A stretch of DNA of 64,000 nucleotides, taken from contig JAHCKM010000003.1 in NCBI GenBank assembly GCA_026125795.1, positions 620,001-684,000 of the forward strand, read 5' to 3'. The notes under the pieces are model-generated. The model was not told the origin of the DNA. It was given only the letters and a program-made list of their open reading frames with translations, and ran no database searches. This document shows positions 7,591 to 17,255 of the stretch, one piece after another. The stretch is from Burkholderiaceae bacterium. GTDB lineage: Bacteria; Pseudomonadota; Gammaproteobacteria; Burkholderiales; Burkholderiaceae_C. The translations under genes were made by a program, and so were the position numbers. The stretch's first letter is position 1; every line of letters begins with the position of its first letter.

Positions 7591-8904
7591 GTGGCGCGGA
7601 CGAACTTCGTTTTCATCCTGGCCGACGATCTCGGCTACGCCGATCTCGGGTGCAACGGCGCGCGCCCGCCGACCGCGGTGTCGCCCAACCTCGACCGCAT
7701 GGCTGCGCAGGGCTTGCGCTTCACGCACGGGTACTCCAATTCGCCGGTGTGCTCGCCGACACGCTTCGCGCTCATCACGGGTCGCTGGCAGTACCGGTTG
7801 CGTGGCGGCGCGGAAGAGCCGATGACGGGCAAGGCTCGCGGCGACAAGGTGATCGGCTTGTCGCCCGCGCACCCCACGTTGCCCTCGCTGCTGCGCGACG
7901 CCGGCTATGCGACGGCGCTGTTCGGCAAGTGGCATCTGGGCTATCCACCGCACTTTGGGCCGCGCAAGAGCGGGTATGACCGCTTTTTCGGCACGCTGGC
8001 CGGCGGCATCGACTACTTTTCGCACGTCGACAGCGCAGGGCACCGCGACCTGTGGGACGACGACGAGCCCAGCGACGCCCAGGGTTACCTGACCGACCTG
8101 ATCAGCGACCGCGCCGTGCGCTTCATTCGCGAGCGCGATGCGGCCAGGCCTTTCATGATGAGCGTGCACTACACGGCGCCCCATTGGCCGTGGGAGACAC
8201 GCGACGATGCGGCCGAATCGCGGCGCATCGGACATCGCATCCGCCACACCGATGGTGGCTCGCTGGCCATCTACCGCCGCATGATCCATCACATGGACGA
8301 GGGCATTGGCCGCATCCTCGCCGCGCTCGACGATGCCGGCGTGGCGCGCGACACGCTGGTGGTCTTCACCAGCGACAACGGCGGCGAGCGCTTCTCGGAC
8401 AACTGGCCGTTCATCGGTCAGAAGATGGACTTGCTGGAAGGCGGCTTGCGCGTGCCGCTGATCGCCAGGTGGCCCGCGGAAATTGCCCCCGGTAGTGTTT
8501 CGCCGACGCCTGTCATCACGATGGACTGGGCGGCGACGTTCCTGGCCGCGGCGGGTGTGGACCCGCACCCCGATTTCCCGCTCGACGGCGTGCCACTGCT
8601 GCCGTTGATGAAAGACCCCATGTGGCGACCGTCGCGCGACCTGTTCTGGCGAACGGCGCACCGCCAGCAGAGGGCGCTGCTGCGCGGTCATCTCAAGTAC
8701 CTGCGCGTCGACGGGCACGACTACCTTTTCGATCTCGCGCGCGACGAGCGCGAGCGTGCCAACCGCGCCGAGCTGGATCCGGATTCGCTCGCGACGCTTC
8801 GGGCTGCCTGGGAAGCCTGGGATCGCACGATGCCGCCCATTCCCGATGATGCCCGTGTCACGCTGGCGTTTTCGCAAGCAGACCTGCCGCGGGCGACTCA
8901 TTGA
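7591..8904 (+). CDS. Sulfatase (type I, formylglycine motif), no signal peptide
   Basis: 437-residue sulfatase starting at a GTG three bases after the TctC stop. FVFILADDLG gives the metal-binding Asp pair, PVCSPTRFAL the modification site (Cys54), FGKWHLG and FTSDNGG the remaining active-site blocks. Unlike the sulfatase at 2081-3889 it has no leader: the catalytic domain begins at residue 4. It should act in the cytoplasm unless the start is wrong; no upstream extension resembling a signal was found. It is distinct from the first sulfatase (437 against 602 residues), so the two probably act on different substrates or at successive steps. Confidence 0.88.
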   Translation: MARTNFVFILADDLGYADLGCNGARPPTAVSPNLDRMAAQGLRFTHGYSNSPVCSPTRFALITGRWQYRLRGGAEEPMTGKARGDKVIGLSPAHPTLPSLLRDAGYATALFGKWHLGYPPHFGPRKSGYDRFFGTLAGGIDYFSHVDSAGHRDLWDDDEPSDAQGYLTDLISDRAVRFIRERDAARPFMMSVHYTAPHWPWETRDDAAESRRIGHRIRHTDGGSLAIYRRMIHHMDEGIGRILAALDDAGVARDTLVVFTSDNGGERFSDNWPFIGQKMDLLEGGLRVPLIARWPAEIAPGSVSPTPVITMDWAATFLAAAGVDPHPDFPLDGVPLLPLMKDPMWRPSRDLFWRTAHRQQRALLRGHLKYLRVDGHDYLFDLARDERERANRAELDPDSLATLRAAWEAWDRTMPPIPDDARVTLAFSQADLPRATH

Positions 8905-9063
8905 GCACTGTCGGATCGTGAGTACCGGAAGGGACGCCGGCCGCGCCGATGTGCTTCAGACGCTAGAAGAGCCGCGAAGAAGGCCGCATCGCGGCCGATG
9001 CGAAGCTGCGTTTCGATTGAGCCGCTGCGCGGCGCCGCGACCGACGGACCCGCGAGCGGGCGA

Positions 9064-9495
9064 TCAGGCCAATGCCGGGCGTCCGCTGGGGGCTTGGCCC
9101 CGGTTGTCGATGCTGAGCGGCCCGGCACCCAGTGCCGCGACGAGGAACATGCCGCCGGCCACGGCCAGGTTCTTCATGAACATCAGTTGCTGCACCATCT
9201 GCTGCTCGGCCGGCACGGCCCAGAACTGGTGGAACAGCAGGGTGGCCGCAATGGTGAACAGGCCGAGCGCCAAGGCCGCCCAGCGCGCCTTGAAACCCAC
9301 CGCGAGCGCGAGGCCGCCCACCAGCTCGAGCAGGCCCACCAGCACGGCCAGCAGCGTGGGAAACGGCAGGCCGCCGCTGGCGATGTAGCCCGCGGTGCCG
9401 CCGATGTTGCCGAGTTTGCCGAAGCCCGCCATCACGAACATCAGTGCGAGCAGGATGCGGCCCGCGAGAGCCAGCGGCGATTTGAACGAGTCCAT
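9064..9495 (-). CDS. DoxX family membrane protein
   Basis: 143-residue protein with four hydrophobic segments, including LLALMFVMAGFGKL and LVGLLELVGGLALAVG. DoxX-family proteins are small quinone- or redox-associated inner-membrane proteins, many of unknown role. The start at 9495 is preceded on its strand by AGGAGC. A perfect palindrome (9562-9582) lies about 67 bases upstream and may be its operator. Confidence 0.85.
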   Translation of the reverse strand: MDSFKSPLALAGRILLALMFVMAGFGKLGNIGGTAGYIASGGLPFPTLLAVLVGLLELVGGLALAVGFKARWAALALGLFTIAATLLFHQFWAVPAEQQMVQQLMFMKNLAVAGGMFLVAALGAGPLSIDNRGQAPSGRPALA

Positions 9496-9561
9496 GAAAG
9501 CTCCTGGTTGAGTCAATGGGTGCAAGGTTAGGCGGACATCCCCTGGTCGACGGAGCGAGCG

Positions 9562-9582
9562 GTTTGAACGGGGCGTTCAAAC
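9562..9582. promoter_or_regulatory. Perfect palindrome upstream of the DoxX gene
   Basis: GTTTGAACG and CGTTCAAAC are separated by GGG. The 21-base symmetric site lies in the gap between the divergent DoxX gene and the small membrane protein gene. It looks like the binding site of a dimeric repressor or redox regulator, though no such regulator gene is adjacent. Confidence 0.5.
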
Positions 9583-9655
9583 AAGATGAGTGGTCGTGCA
9601 ACAGTTGCTGTCGCCAGTCCCGTGGGAGGCGGACTCCGGCGGTACAGTCCCGCGC

Positions 9656-9880
9656 ATGCGCGCACTGTTCAGTCTGGTCGGCCTGCTGGTCGTGGTGGCC
9701 ATCGTGATGCTGCTGGCCAGGAAGCAGCTGCAGGCCGTGGTGCCGGCGGCGGCGCCGTCAGCCTCCGGCGCCGTGCCCACCGTGCAGGAACAAGCGCGCG
9801 GCGTGCAGCAGAAGGTGCTGCAGGATGTCAATCGTGCGCTCGAGCAGGGCGCGGCGCGTACCGGCGACTCGCAGCCGTGA
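9656..9880 (+). CDS. Small single-pass membrane protein of unknown function
   Basis: 74-residue protein beginning MRALFSLVGLLVVVAIVML, one transmembrane helix followed by a polar Ala/Gln-rich tail. I cannot assign a function. Its stop overlaps the start of tadA by one base (TGATG), so the two are co-translated. An in-frame start at 9590 exists, but its extension is not hydrophobic and looks like read-through. Confidence 0.65.
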   Translation: MRALFSLVGLLVVVAIVMLLARKQLQAVVPAAAPSASGAVPTVQEQARGVQQKVLQDVNRALEQGAARTGDSQP

Positions 9881-10476
9881 TGTCGCCCGAGGTCTTCGAC
9901 GACACCGTCATGCGCCTGGCGTTGGACCAGGCACTCAATGCGCAGCTCGCCGGCGAGGTGCCGGTCGGGGCGGTGCTGGTGCGCCGAACCGAAGCCGGGC
10001 CGCAGGTGGTGGCCACGGGCTACAACCGTCCGATCACGACCCACGATCCAACCGCGCACGCCGAGATCGTGGCGCTGCGCCACGCCGCGCAGCTGGCCGA
10101 GAACTACCGGCTGCCCGACCTCGAGCTGTACGTGACGCTGGAGCCGTGCGCGATGTGCGCCATGGCGCTGATGCACGCGCGCATCAAGCGCGTGGTGTTC
10201 GCCGCTGCCGATCCCAAGACGGGCGCTTCCGGCTCGGTGGTGGACCTGTTCCGAAACCGTGCACTGAACCACCACACCGAAGTCGTGGGCGGCGTTCAGG
10301 CCGAGGCAGCCGGCGCTTTGCTGCGCGAGTTCTTTGCGCAGCGGCGCGCCGAGCTGCGTGCGCTGCGCGGCGATGCAGACGTGCCGGATGCGCCTGAGGC
10401 CCAGCACGACGCGGGGCCGATCCCCACCGGCGAGGTGATCGAGCAGCAGCCGTCCGCCGACGGCGATCCGCGATGA
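9880..10476 (+). CDS. tadA: tRNA-specific adenosine deaminase
   Basis: Deaminates A34 to inosine in tRNA-Arg(ACG). The 198-residue protein has the zinc deaminase motifs HAEIVALRHA (zinc His, proton-shuttle Glu) and PCAMCAMAL (two zinc Cys), plus RVVFAAADPKTGA. The normal domain ends near residue 155; a polar tail of about 40 residues follows. The start overlaps the preceding stop by one base, and its own stop overlaps the ATG of the carboxypeptidase gene. Confidence 0.92.
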   Translation: MSPEVFDDTVMRLALDQALNAQLAGEVPVGAVLVRRTEAGPQVVATGYNRPITTHDPTAHAEIVALRHAAQLAENYRLPDLELYVTLEPCAMCAMALMHARIKRVVFAAADPKTGASGSVVDLFRNRALNHHTEVVGGVQAEAAGALLREFFAQRRAELRALRGDADVPDAPEAQHDAGPIPTGEVIEQQPSADGDPR

Positions 10477-11396
10477 GCCACGGCGCTTCCAGCGACGGTT
10501 CGTCGATCCTGGTCTATACATCGGCCGGGGTCGAGCTGCGCGCACCGGCTCTGCAACGGGCGCGCACGCGGCTTGAGGCCCTTGGCTTCACGGTGCTGCT
10601 CGACCCGAGCGTCAGACTGCGCCACCAGCGCTTCGGCGGCACCGACGAGCAGCGCCTGGAGACACTCAAGCGCGTGGCCGACGCCGCGCCCTCGATCGCG
10701 ATGGCCTGCCGCGGGGGGTATGGCATGAGCCGGTTGCTCGATGCGGTGGACTGGAAACGCATCGCGCGCAGCGTGGCGCGCGGCACGCGCTGGATCGGCT
10801 ACAGCGACATGACGGCGCTGCAGATGGGTTTGCTCGCGCACACCGGCGCCGCGAGCTGGGCCGGACCGATGGCCTGCGACGACTTCGGCCGCGCCGACGA
10901 ATCGGGTGGTGTCGACGACATCACGCGCGATTGTTTCCTCGAGGCGATGTCGGGCCAGCTGCACGCGGTGGGCTTTCGAACCGAGGCCGGCCACGACGGC
11001 TTGCACGCCAAGGGCGTGATGTGGGGCGGCAACCTGACGATGTTGTGCTCGATGATCGGCACGCCACACTTTCCGCGCATCAAAGGCGGCATCTTGTTCG
11101 TGGAGGATGTGAACGAACATCCGTACCGCATCGAGCGCTGTCTGCTGCAGCTGCATCAATCCGGCGTGCTGAAGCAACAGAAAGCGCTGTTGTTCGGCGC
11201 GGTCACCGAGTTCACGCCGTCGCCGCTCGACCGCGGCTACACCCTCAAGAGCGCCATTGCGCACCTGCGCGCAACCACGCGCACGCCGATCCTCACCGGA
11301 CTGCCGTTCGGCCATGTGCGCACCAAGATCAGCTTTCCGATTGGGCGCCGGGTCGAGCTGGCAGTGCAGGGACGCGACGTGTTCGTTGCTTGGTGA
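10473..11396 (+). CDS. ldcA: LD-carboxypeptidase (murein tetrapeptide carboxypeptidase)
   Basis: Peptidase S66 family, 307 residues; removes the terminal D-Ala from murein tetrapeptides during cytoplasmic cell-wall recycling. The catalytic triad is visible: Ser111 in IGYSDMTAL, Glu in LFVEDVNE and His in GLPFGH. No signal peptide, as expected for a cytosolic enzyme. It overlaps tadA by 4 bases (ATGA). Confidence 0.9.
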   Translation: MSHGASSDGSSILVYTSAGVELRAPALQRARTRLEALGFTVLLDPSVRLRHQRFGGTDEQRLETLKRVADAAPSIAMACRGGYGMSRLLDAVDWKRIARSVARGTRWIGYSDMTALQMGLLAHTGAASWAGPMACDDFGRADESGGVDDITRDCFLEAMSGQLHAVGFRTEAGHDGLHAKGVMWGGNLTMLCSMIGTPHFPRIKGGILFVEDVNEHPYRIERCLLQLHQSGVLKQQKALLFGAVTEFTPSPLDRGYTLKSAIAHLRATTRTPILTGLPFGHVRTKISFPIGRRVELAVQGRDVFVAW

Positions 11397-11788
11397 GTCG
11401 CGTTGCGCGCGCCGCTAGGCCGCAGATCACCGAGCACGTCAAGCACCCTGGCGACGGCATGTTGCCGTGTACCAACGCGTGTCATGAAGCCGTAAACCTA
11501 GGGCTAACCCCAGTTCGGTGCCGCGACGCACTCGCTCGGGACAGGCCGGGATTCGATCTCCCTGGGTGAGCCACGAGAGCTTCGACGCGCGCTCGCGGTG
11601 CGTGGCGCCGCAGTCGCGCCGCAGTGCCGGGCGTACGGGGACTTTCCCCGGCTGTCCGAACGTTCGTTTCGACATCGAAAATTACGATTTATGTTCGTTC
11701 GGTGACTGTTCCGTGTCCTACAGGACACAGAAGCGTGTGCCGGCGAGCTACGTCTACGGAACAACCGTTTTCAGACTTAGGAGTGTCT
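11397..11788. other. Intergenic region upstream of the TonB-dependent receptor
   Basis: The 392 bases contain no gene with recognisable protein features. The stretch around 11670-11705 is clearly less GC-rich than its surroundings and is a reasonable promoter location. TTAGGAG at 11777-11783 is the ribosome site for the receptor. Confidence 0.6.
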
Positions 11789-14590
11789 ATGTTCAGAAGA
11801 AGCAGGGTCAGCCTGGCGGCGGCGCTGGCTGTCGGAGGAGTCGCCATGCTGGCGACGTCCGGCGTGATTGCGCAGGACAGCCAACGCGTCGAAGTGACGG
11901 GGTCTCGCATCAAGCGCACGGACTCGGAAACTGCATCGCCGGTGCAGATCATGACGCGCGAGGACATCGAGCGCACCGGCAAGACGTCGATTCAGGACGT
12001 GCTGCGCGGCTTGACGAGTGACGGTGTGGGCTCGATTCCCACCTCGTTCTCCAATGGCTTCGCGAGCGGCTCGGCTGCGGTGTCGTTGCGCGGCCTCGGG
12101 GTCAACTCGACCCTGGTGCTGGTCAACGGCCGTCGCATGACCACTTACGGCCTTGCCGATGACGGCACGCGCAACTTCGTCGACCTCAACTCGATTCCGC
12201 TGGAGGCCATCGATCGCATCGAAGTGCTGAAGGACGGCGCGTCGGCCATTTACGGCGCGGATGCCGTCGGCGGCGTGGTGAACATCATCCTGCGTCGGAA
12301 CTACACGGGCGCGTCCATTGGGGCATCGTACGGCCAGACGGGCAAGAGCGACGGCCAGGAGACGCGCGCGTTCGGTTCATTTGGCTTCGGCAATCTCGAC
12401 ACCGACAAGTTCAACATCTTCGCGACGATCGAGGCATCGAAGCAGAAGAACATCTGGTCGAAGGACCGCGGCTTCATCGGCGAAAGCGATCTCCGCTCGC
12501 TGAACTACTACGACACCACCAATGGCGCGCCTCGCCCGTACTTCAGTCTTGCGACACCGACCGGCAACTCCCCGTACGGCGTGACGCGTGACGTGCCCGT
12601 GCCCGGTGCGGGTCCCCGCGCGAACGTCATCCCCTGCGACGCGAGCCTGATCGATCCGGACACCGGCCTTTGCCGCTACAACCCGTTGGTCGAGCAGGAG
12701 ATCCAGCCGCAGATCGAGCGTTTCAACCTGTTCACCCGCGGCACGTTGCAGTTCTCGCCGACGCTGAGCGCGTACCTGGAGTTGGGGTATTTCAACACCA
12801 AGACGAAGGCGAATGGCACGCTTGGTGCGAACAATGACGGGGGCGTTTTCAACCCGGGAGACTTGACCAACCCGCTGATCGTGCACGACCCGATGATTCT
12901 TCCGGCCGGGCATCCCGACAACACATTCGGTGTCGATCGTGTGTTGCTGTACCGGCCGCAGGAACTCGGCGGGCGCGACCAGACAACCGACAACGAAGTG
13001 ATCCGTCTCGTGCAGGGCCTGCAGGGATCGGCCTTCAATTGGGACTACGACATCGGCGCGGCGTACATCCGCAGCAAGCTGAAGAACCAGAACTTTGGCT
13101 TCATCCGCTACGACGTGATGCAGGCGGCGCTCAACAACGGCACCTTCCGTTTCCCGACCAGCCTCGGCGGTCCCAGCCCGACCGATCCTGCGGTGATGGC
13201 GGCGATTTCGCCGACGCTCGAGAACAACCCGGTGAGCACGGTCAAGTCCATCGACGTGAAGGCATCGCGCGAATTGGCAACGCTGGCCGGCGGTCCGCTC
13301 GGCCTCGCGCTTGGCGGCGAGGTGCGCTGGGAATCGGCGAACTCGCCGCCGGTGCCTTTCACCGAAACCGGCGACATCGTCGGCCTCGGCTTCTCGGCAT
13401 TCAGCCAGAAGCGCCGGGTGGTGGCCGTATTCGGCGAGCTCAACGCCCCGGTGACCCGGTGGCTCGAGCTCAACGGCGCCGTGCGGCATGACAAGTATTC
13501 CGACTTCGGCGGCACCACGAACCCGAAGGTCGGCTTCAAGGTCAAGCCGATCGATCAGTTCGCCGTACGCGGCACGTATGCCGAAGCCTTCCGCGCTCCG
13601 GGTCCCGCGGAAACCGGCGGCTCGAGCTTCGGCTTCACGACTTTCGGCATCCTGTCGCAGGGCAATCCGAACATCAAGCCTGAGACAGCCAAGAGCTACA
13701 CGCTGGGTGTGATCGTCGAACCGATCCCGAGCACCAGCGTCACGGTGGACTACTGGCGCGTGGAACGCAAGAACGAGATCGTTCAGGCAGATCCCAACCA
13801 GATCATTCCCGCCGGACAGTGCGTCAACGCGTGCGATGGCACCGGCGGAAGGCCGAACCTGATCAGTCAGCAAGTCAACGGCGCACTGCCGGGTACCTTC
13901 ATCTACTACGACGCAACAGGCACGATCGCGACCGTCACCGGCTTCACGCGCAATGCGGCCAAGACCGACACCGACGGCGTCGACCTCGAGGCCAGGCACC
14001 GCATGAGCCTGGGCGAGATCGGTCGTCTGTCGGCGCAGTTGAACTGGACGCATGTCAACAAGTACAAGCGCACCGATGCGGACGGCAACACGTTCGAGTA
14101 CCAAGGCACCCACGGCCCGCTTGTGCAGAGCGCGGGCGGCGGCGCGCCGAAAGACAGGGCGACCTTCTCGCTGACCTGGGATCGCGGCCCGTTCGCGGTG
14201 ACCGGCGCCGTCAACTACGTGGGCCCGATCAAGATGATCGACCACGTGGGCGAGGTGTCCGATACCGACGGCACAACGGTCCACAACGGCAATACGGGCA
14301 TCGACTATCCCGACAATGGCAGCGGGCAGTTGAATTGCGGCGTTTTCACGACAAGCGGCGCCATCTACAACGGCTGCAAGCTTCCGTCGTTCACGACGTT
14401 CGACTTGTTCGCCAAGTGGACGCCGATCAAGAACCTGGACATCAACTTCTCGGTCCAGAACCTGTTCGACAAGAAGGCGCCGTTCGACCCGTACCTGGTG
14501 CTGACCTACGGCATCAACTACAACCAGACCTGGCACCAGCAGGGCGCGGTGGGACGCTTCTTCACCGTCGGAGCGAAGTACACGTTCTGA
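11789..14590 (+). CDS. TonB-dependent outer-membrane receptor
   Basis: 933-residue receptor. Signal peptide of about 28 residues (cleavage near GVIA). The plug starts with RVEVTGSRIKRTDSETASPVQ and includes LVLVNGRRM, DLNSIPLEAIDRIEVLKDGASAIYG split over the usual plug motifs, and VGGVVNIIL. The barrel ends in an aromatic residue (VGAKYTF), as required for BAM recognition. The TTAGGAG site sets the start at 11789, and longer in-frame starts lack a signal peptide. This lineage with the SRIKR motif is typical of carbohydrate/peptide-type receptors, not classical siderophore receptors, but the ligand is unknown. It is transcribed alone, with its own terminator. Confidence 0.92.
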   Translation: MFRRSRVSLAAALAVGGVAMLATSGVIAQDSQRVEVTGSRIKRTDSETASPVQIMTREDIERTGKTSIQDVLRGLTSDGVGSIPTSFSNGFASGSAAVSLRGLGVNSTLVLVNGRRMTTYGLADDGTRNFVDLNSIPLEAIDRIEVLKDGASAIYGADAVGGVVNIILRRNYTGASIGASYGQTGKSDGQETRAFGSFGFGNLDTDKFNIFATIEASKQKNIWSKDRGFIGESDLRSLNYYDTTNGAPRPYFSLATPTGNSPYGVTRDVPVPGAGPRANVIPCDASLIDPDTGLCRYNPLVEQEIQPQIERFNLFTRGTLQFSPTLSAYLELGYFNTKTKANGTLGANNDGGVFNPGDLTNPLIVHDPMILPAGHPDNTFGVDRVLLYRPQELGGRDQTTDNEVIRLVQGLQGSAFNWDYDIGAAYIRSKLKNQNFGFIRYDVMQAALNNGTFRFPTSLGGPSPTDPAVMAAISPTLENNPVSTVKSIDVKASRELATLAGGPLGLALGGEVRWESANSPPVPFTETGDIVGLGFSAFSQKRRVVAVFGELNAPVTRWLELNGAVRHDKYSDFGGTTNPKVGFKVKPIDQFAVRGTYAEAFRAPGPAETGGSSFGFTTFGILSQGNPNIKPETAKSYTLGVIVEPIPSTSVTVDYWRVERKNEIVQADPNQIIPAGQCVNACDGTGGRPNLISQQVNGALPGTFIYYDATGTIATVTGFTRNAAKTDTDGVDLEARHRMSLGEIGRLSAQLNWTHVNKYKRTDADGNTFEYQGTHGPLVQSAGGGAPKDRATFSLTWDRGPFAVTGAVNYVGPIKMIDHVGEVSDTDGTTVHNGNTGIDYPDNGSGQLNCGVFTTSGAIYNGCKLPSFTTFDLFAKWTPIKNLDINFSVQNLFDKKAPFDPYLVLTYGINYNQTWHQQGAVGRFFTVGAKYTF

Positions 14591-14612
14591 TCCTCGCATC
14601 TGAAAGCACGGA

Positions 14613-14647
14613 GCCCGCCTGGCGCAAGCCAGGCGGGCTTCCTTTTT
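14613..14647 (+). terminator. Rho-independent terminator of the TonB receptor gene
   Basis: An 11-bp perfect stem GCCCGCCTGGC / GCCAGGCGGGC with a GCAA tetraloop is followed by TTCCTTTTT. It lies 22 bases after the receptor stop. Confidence 0.9.
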
Positions 14648-14681
14648 CGTAAGCCGCCGGAGGGGCTCTTGTGAGGGGGCG

Positions 14682-15449
14682 CTACTTCGGCGCCATCCGA
14701 ATCGCCCCATCCAACCGGATCACCTCGCCGTTGAGCATGTCGTTGGTGACGATCTGCTGCACGAGCTTGGCGTAGTCCTCGGGCTTGCCCAGGCGCGACG
14801 GGAAGGGCACCGACGCGGCGAGCGCGTCCTGCACTTCCTTCGGCATGCCAAACAGCATCGGCGTGCCGAAGATGCCGGGGGCGATGGTCATGTTGCGGAT
14901 GCCGTTGCGCGCGAGGTCGCGCGCGATCGGCAGCGTCATGCCGACGATGCCGCCTTTGCTGGCGGAGTACGCCGCTTGCCCGATCTGGCCGTCGAATGCA
15001 GCGACGCTGGCGGTGGAGACCATCACGCCGCGCTCGCCCGTGGCTTCGGGCTGGTTCTTCGCCATCGCTTCGGCGGCGAGCCGGATCATGTTGAAGCTGC
15101 CGATCAGGTTGACGGTAATCGTCTTGGTGAACAGCTCGAGCGAATGCGCACCGTCCTTGCCCACCGTCTTGGCTGCCGGGCCGATGCCGGCGCAATTGAC
15201 CAGACCCATCAGCTTGCCCATCGACAGCGCCTTGGCCACCACCGCCTTGGCGTCGGCTTCCTGCGTGACGTCGCAGCGCATGAACGCGGCTTTGTCGGCA
15301 CCGAGTTCCTTGGCCAGAGCCTCGCCTTTGTCGGCCTGCACGTCGGCGATGACGACCTTGCCGCCTTCGCGCACGAACATGCGCACGCTGCCTTCGCCCA
15401 AGCCCGACGCGCCGCCGGTGACGATGAATACCTTGCCTGCGATTTCCAT
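14682..15449 (-). CDS. SDR-family oxidoreductase, 3-hydroxyacyl-CoA dehydrogenase type II-like
   Basis: 255-residue short-chain dehydrogenase. The NAD-binding motif TGGASGLG is at residues 11-18, NCAGIG follows near 85, and the catalytic Ser148, Tyr161 and Lys165 (YSASK) are present. The overall pattern ([26 protein letters not shown]) matches the HSD10/FadB-like SDRs that oxidise 3-hydroxyacyl-CoA, including branched-chain intermediates. Substrate remains inferred. It is downstream of adk on the same strand with a 19-base gap. Confidence 0.85.
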   Translation of the reverse strand: MEIAGKVFIVTGGASGLGEGSVRMFVREGGKVVIADVQADKGEALAKELGADKAAFMRCDVTQEADAKAVVAKALSMGKLMGLVNCAGIGPAAKTVGKDGAHSLELFTKTITVNLIGSFNMIRLAAEAMAKNQPEATGERGVMVSTASVAAFDGQIGQAAYSASKGGIVGMTLPIARDLARNGIRNMTIAPGIFGTPMLFGMPKEVQDALAASVPFPSRLGKPEDYAKLVQQIVTNDMLNGEVIRLDGAIRMAPK

Positions 15450-15468
15450 GGTGATTCGATCCTGAGGT

Positions 15469-16170
<702 letters not shown>

Positions 16171-16217
16171 TTAGCACGCACGCTCGTGCGCCTTGCCCAG
16201 GGTCAGGCGTCCGCCGC

Positions 16218-16970
16218 TCAGGCGCCGGGCCAGATCGCGCGCACGCGCTCGAGGTCGGCTGGCGTGTCGACACCCGGGCCGGGCCGATCGTCGCTCACGT
16301 GCACGGCAATGTGCTCGCCGTGCCACAACACGCGCAGCTGCTCGAGCGCCTCCAGCGCCTCGAGCGGCGCATGCGGCAGCGTGGGGAAGCGGCGCAGGAA
16401 CGCGGCGCGGTAGGCATAAAGGCCCACGTGCCGCAACGGTGGCGGCGAGCTCAACGCCGCCGCATCGGAGCGGTCGCGCCAATGCGGGATCGATGCGCGC
16501 GAGAAGTACAGCGCGCGCCCGGCGGCATCGCACACCACCTTGACGACGTTGGGGTTGGCGTACTCGGCCGCATCGTCGATCGCATGGGCCACGGTGGACA
16601 TCACGCAGTCGTGGCGCGCCTGCAGCAGCGCGGCGCAGGCGTCGATCATGCCGGTGGAGATCAGCGGCTCGTCGCCCTGCACGTTGACGACGATGGCAGC
16701 GCCGTCGAGGCCGAGCTGTTCGCAGGCTTCGGCCAGGCGATCACTGCCGCTCGCGTGGTCGACGCGCGTCAGCAGCGCCTGCACGCCGTGCGCGCGGCAG
16801 GCCTGCACGATGCGCGCGTCGTCGCCCGCCACCACCACACGCGCCGCTTGCGAACGCGCCGCCTGCTGTGCCACGCGCACGACCATCGGCGCGCCGTGGA
16901 TGTCGGCCAGCGGCTTGTCGGGCAGGCGCGTCGACTTCAGCCGCGCCGGAATCAGCACGGTGAAGCTCAT
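16218..16970 (-). CDS. kdsB: 3-deoxy-manno-octulosonate cytidylyltransferase
   Basis: Activates Kdo as CMP-Kdo for lipopolysaccharide inner core synthesis. 250 residues, with the nucleotide-binding start [25 protein letters not shown] and [11 protein letters not shown]. Same strand as the Trm112-like gene and lpxK, all serving envelope synthesis. Confidence 0.95.
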   Translation of the reverse strand: MSFTVLIPARLKSTRLPDKPLADIHGAPMVVRVAQQAARSQAARVVVAGDDARIVQACRAHGVQALLTRVDHASGSDRLAEACEQLGLDGAAIVVNVQGDEPLISTGMIDACAALLQARHDCVMSTVAHAIDDAAEYANPNVVKVVCDAAGRALYFSRASIPHWRDRSDAAALSSPPPLRHVGLYAYRAAFLRRFPTLPHAPLEALEALEQLRVLWHGEHIAVHVSDDRPGPGVDTPADLERVRAIWPGA

Positions 16971-16984
16971 GCGGCGCGTTTCAT

Positions 16985-17045
16985 CGGGTCCCCTGGGCCC
17001 TGCGGGCCGTCCCCTCGAGGGGTCGCGGCCTTCGGAGCGGCCGTG
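16985..17045. repeat. Palindrome-rich GC intergenic element
   Basis: The 81-base kdsB/Trm112 gap is a mosaic of short inverted repeats, including the perfect palindrome CCCCTCGAGGGG at 17011-17022 and a CGGCC...GGCCG stem just after it. It resembles the dispersed REP-like intergenic elements of Burkholderiales. No second copy could be confirmed within the window. Confidence 0.35.
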
Positions 17046-17051
17046 CGGCGC

Positions 17052-17255
17052 TCATTCGAGCGGCGCCGAGGCGCTCGGGGTGTCGAGCGGACGCGCTTCG
17101 CTTTCCAGCATCAACGCGATGCCGTCGCGCACCGGAAACGCCATGCGATCGGCCGGACACACCAGTTCGCGCAGCGGCTCACCGGGCGTGCGCTCGGCCT
17201 TGAGTGGCCCCTTGCAGAGCGGACAAACCAGCAGATCGATCAGGCGGTGGTCCAT
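17052..17255 (-). CDS. Trm112/YcaR family small zinc-ribbon-like protein
   Basis: 67-residue protein starting MDHRLIDLLVCPLCKGPL, with CP-x-C and a later CPADRMAFPVRDGIALML. The bacterial homologue (YcaR) sits beside lpxK and kdsB in many Gram-negatives, but its role there is not settled. The first 16 bases overlap the 3' end of lpxK. Confidence 0.88.
   Translation of the reverse strand: MDHRLIDLLVCPLCKGPLKAERTPGEPLRELVCPADRMAFPVRDGIALMLESEARPLDTPSASAPLE

Noticed and set aside
8985-9002. CGCATCG-CGGC-CGATGCG hairpin as terminator after the second sulfatase
   Set aside because: No T-run follows on either strand, so it is not a Rho-independent terminator.
12377-14710. 777-codon open frame antisense to the TonB receptor
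   Set aside because: Shadow of the receptor gene; it also runs through the terminator.
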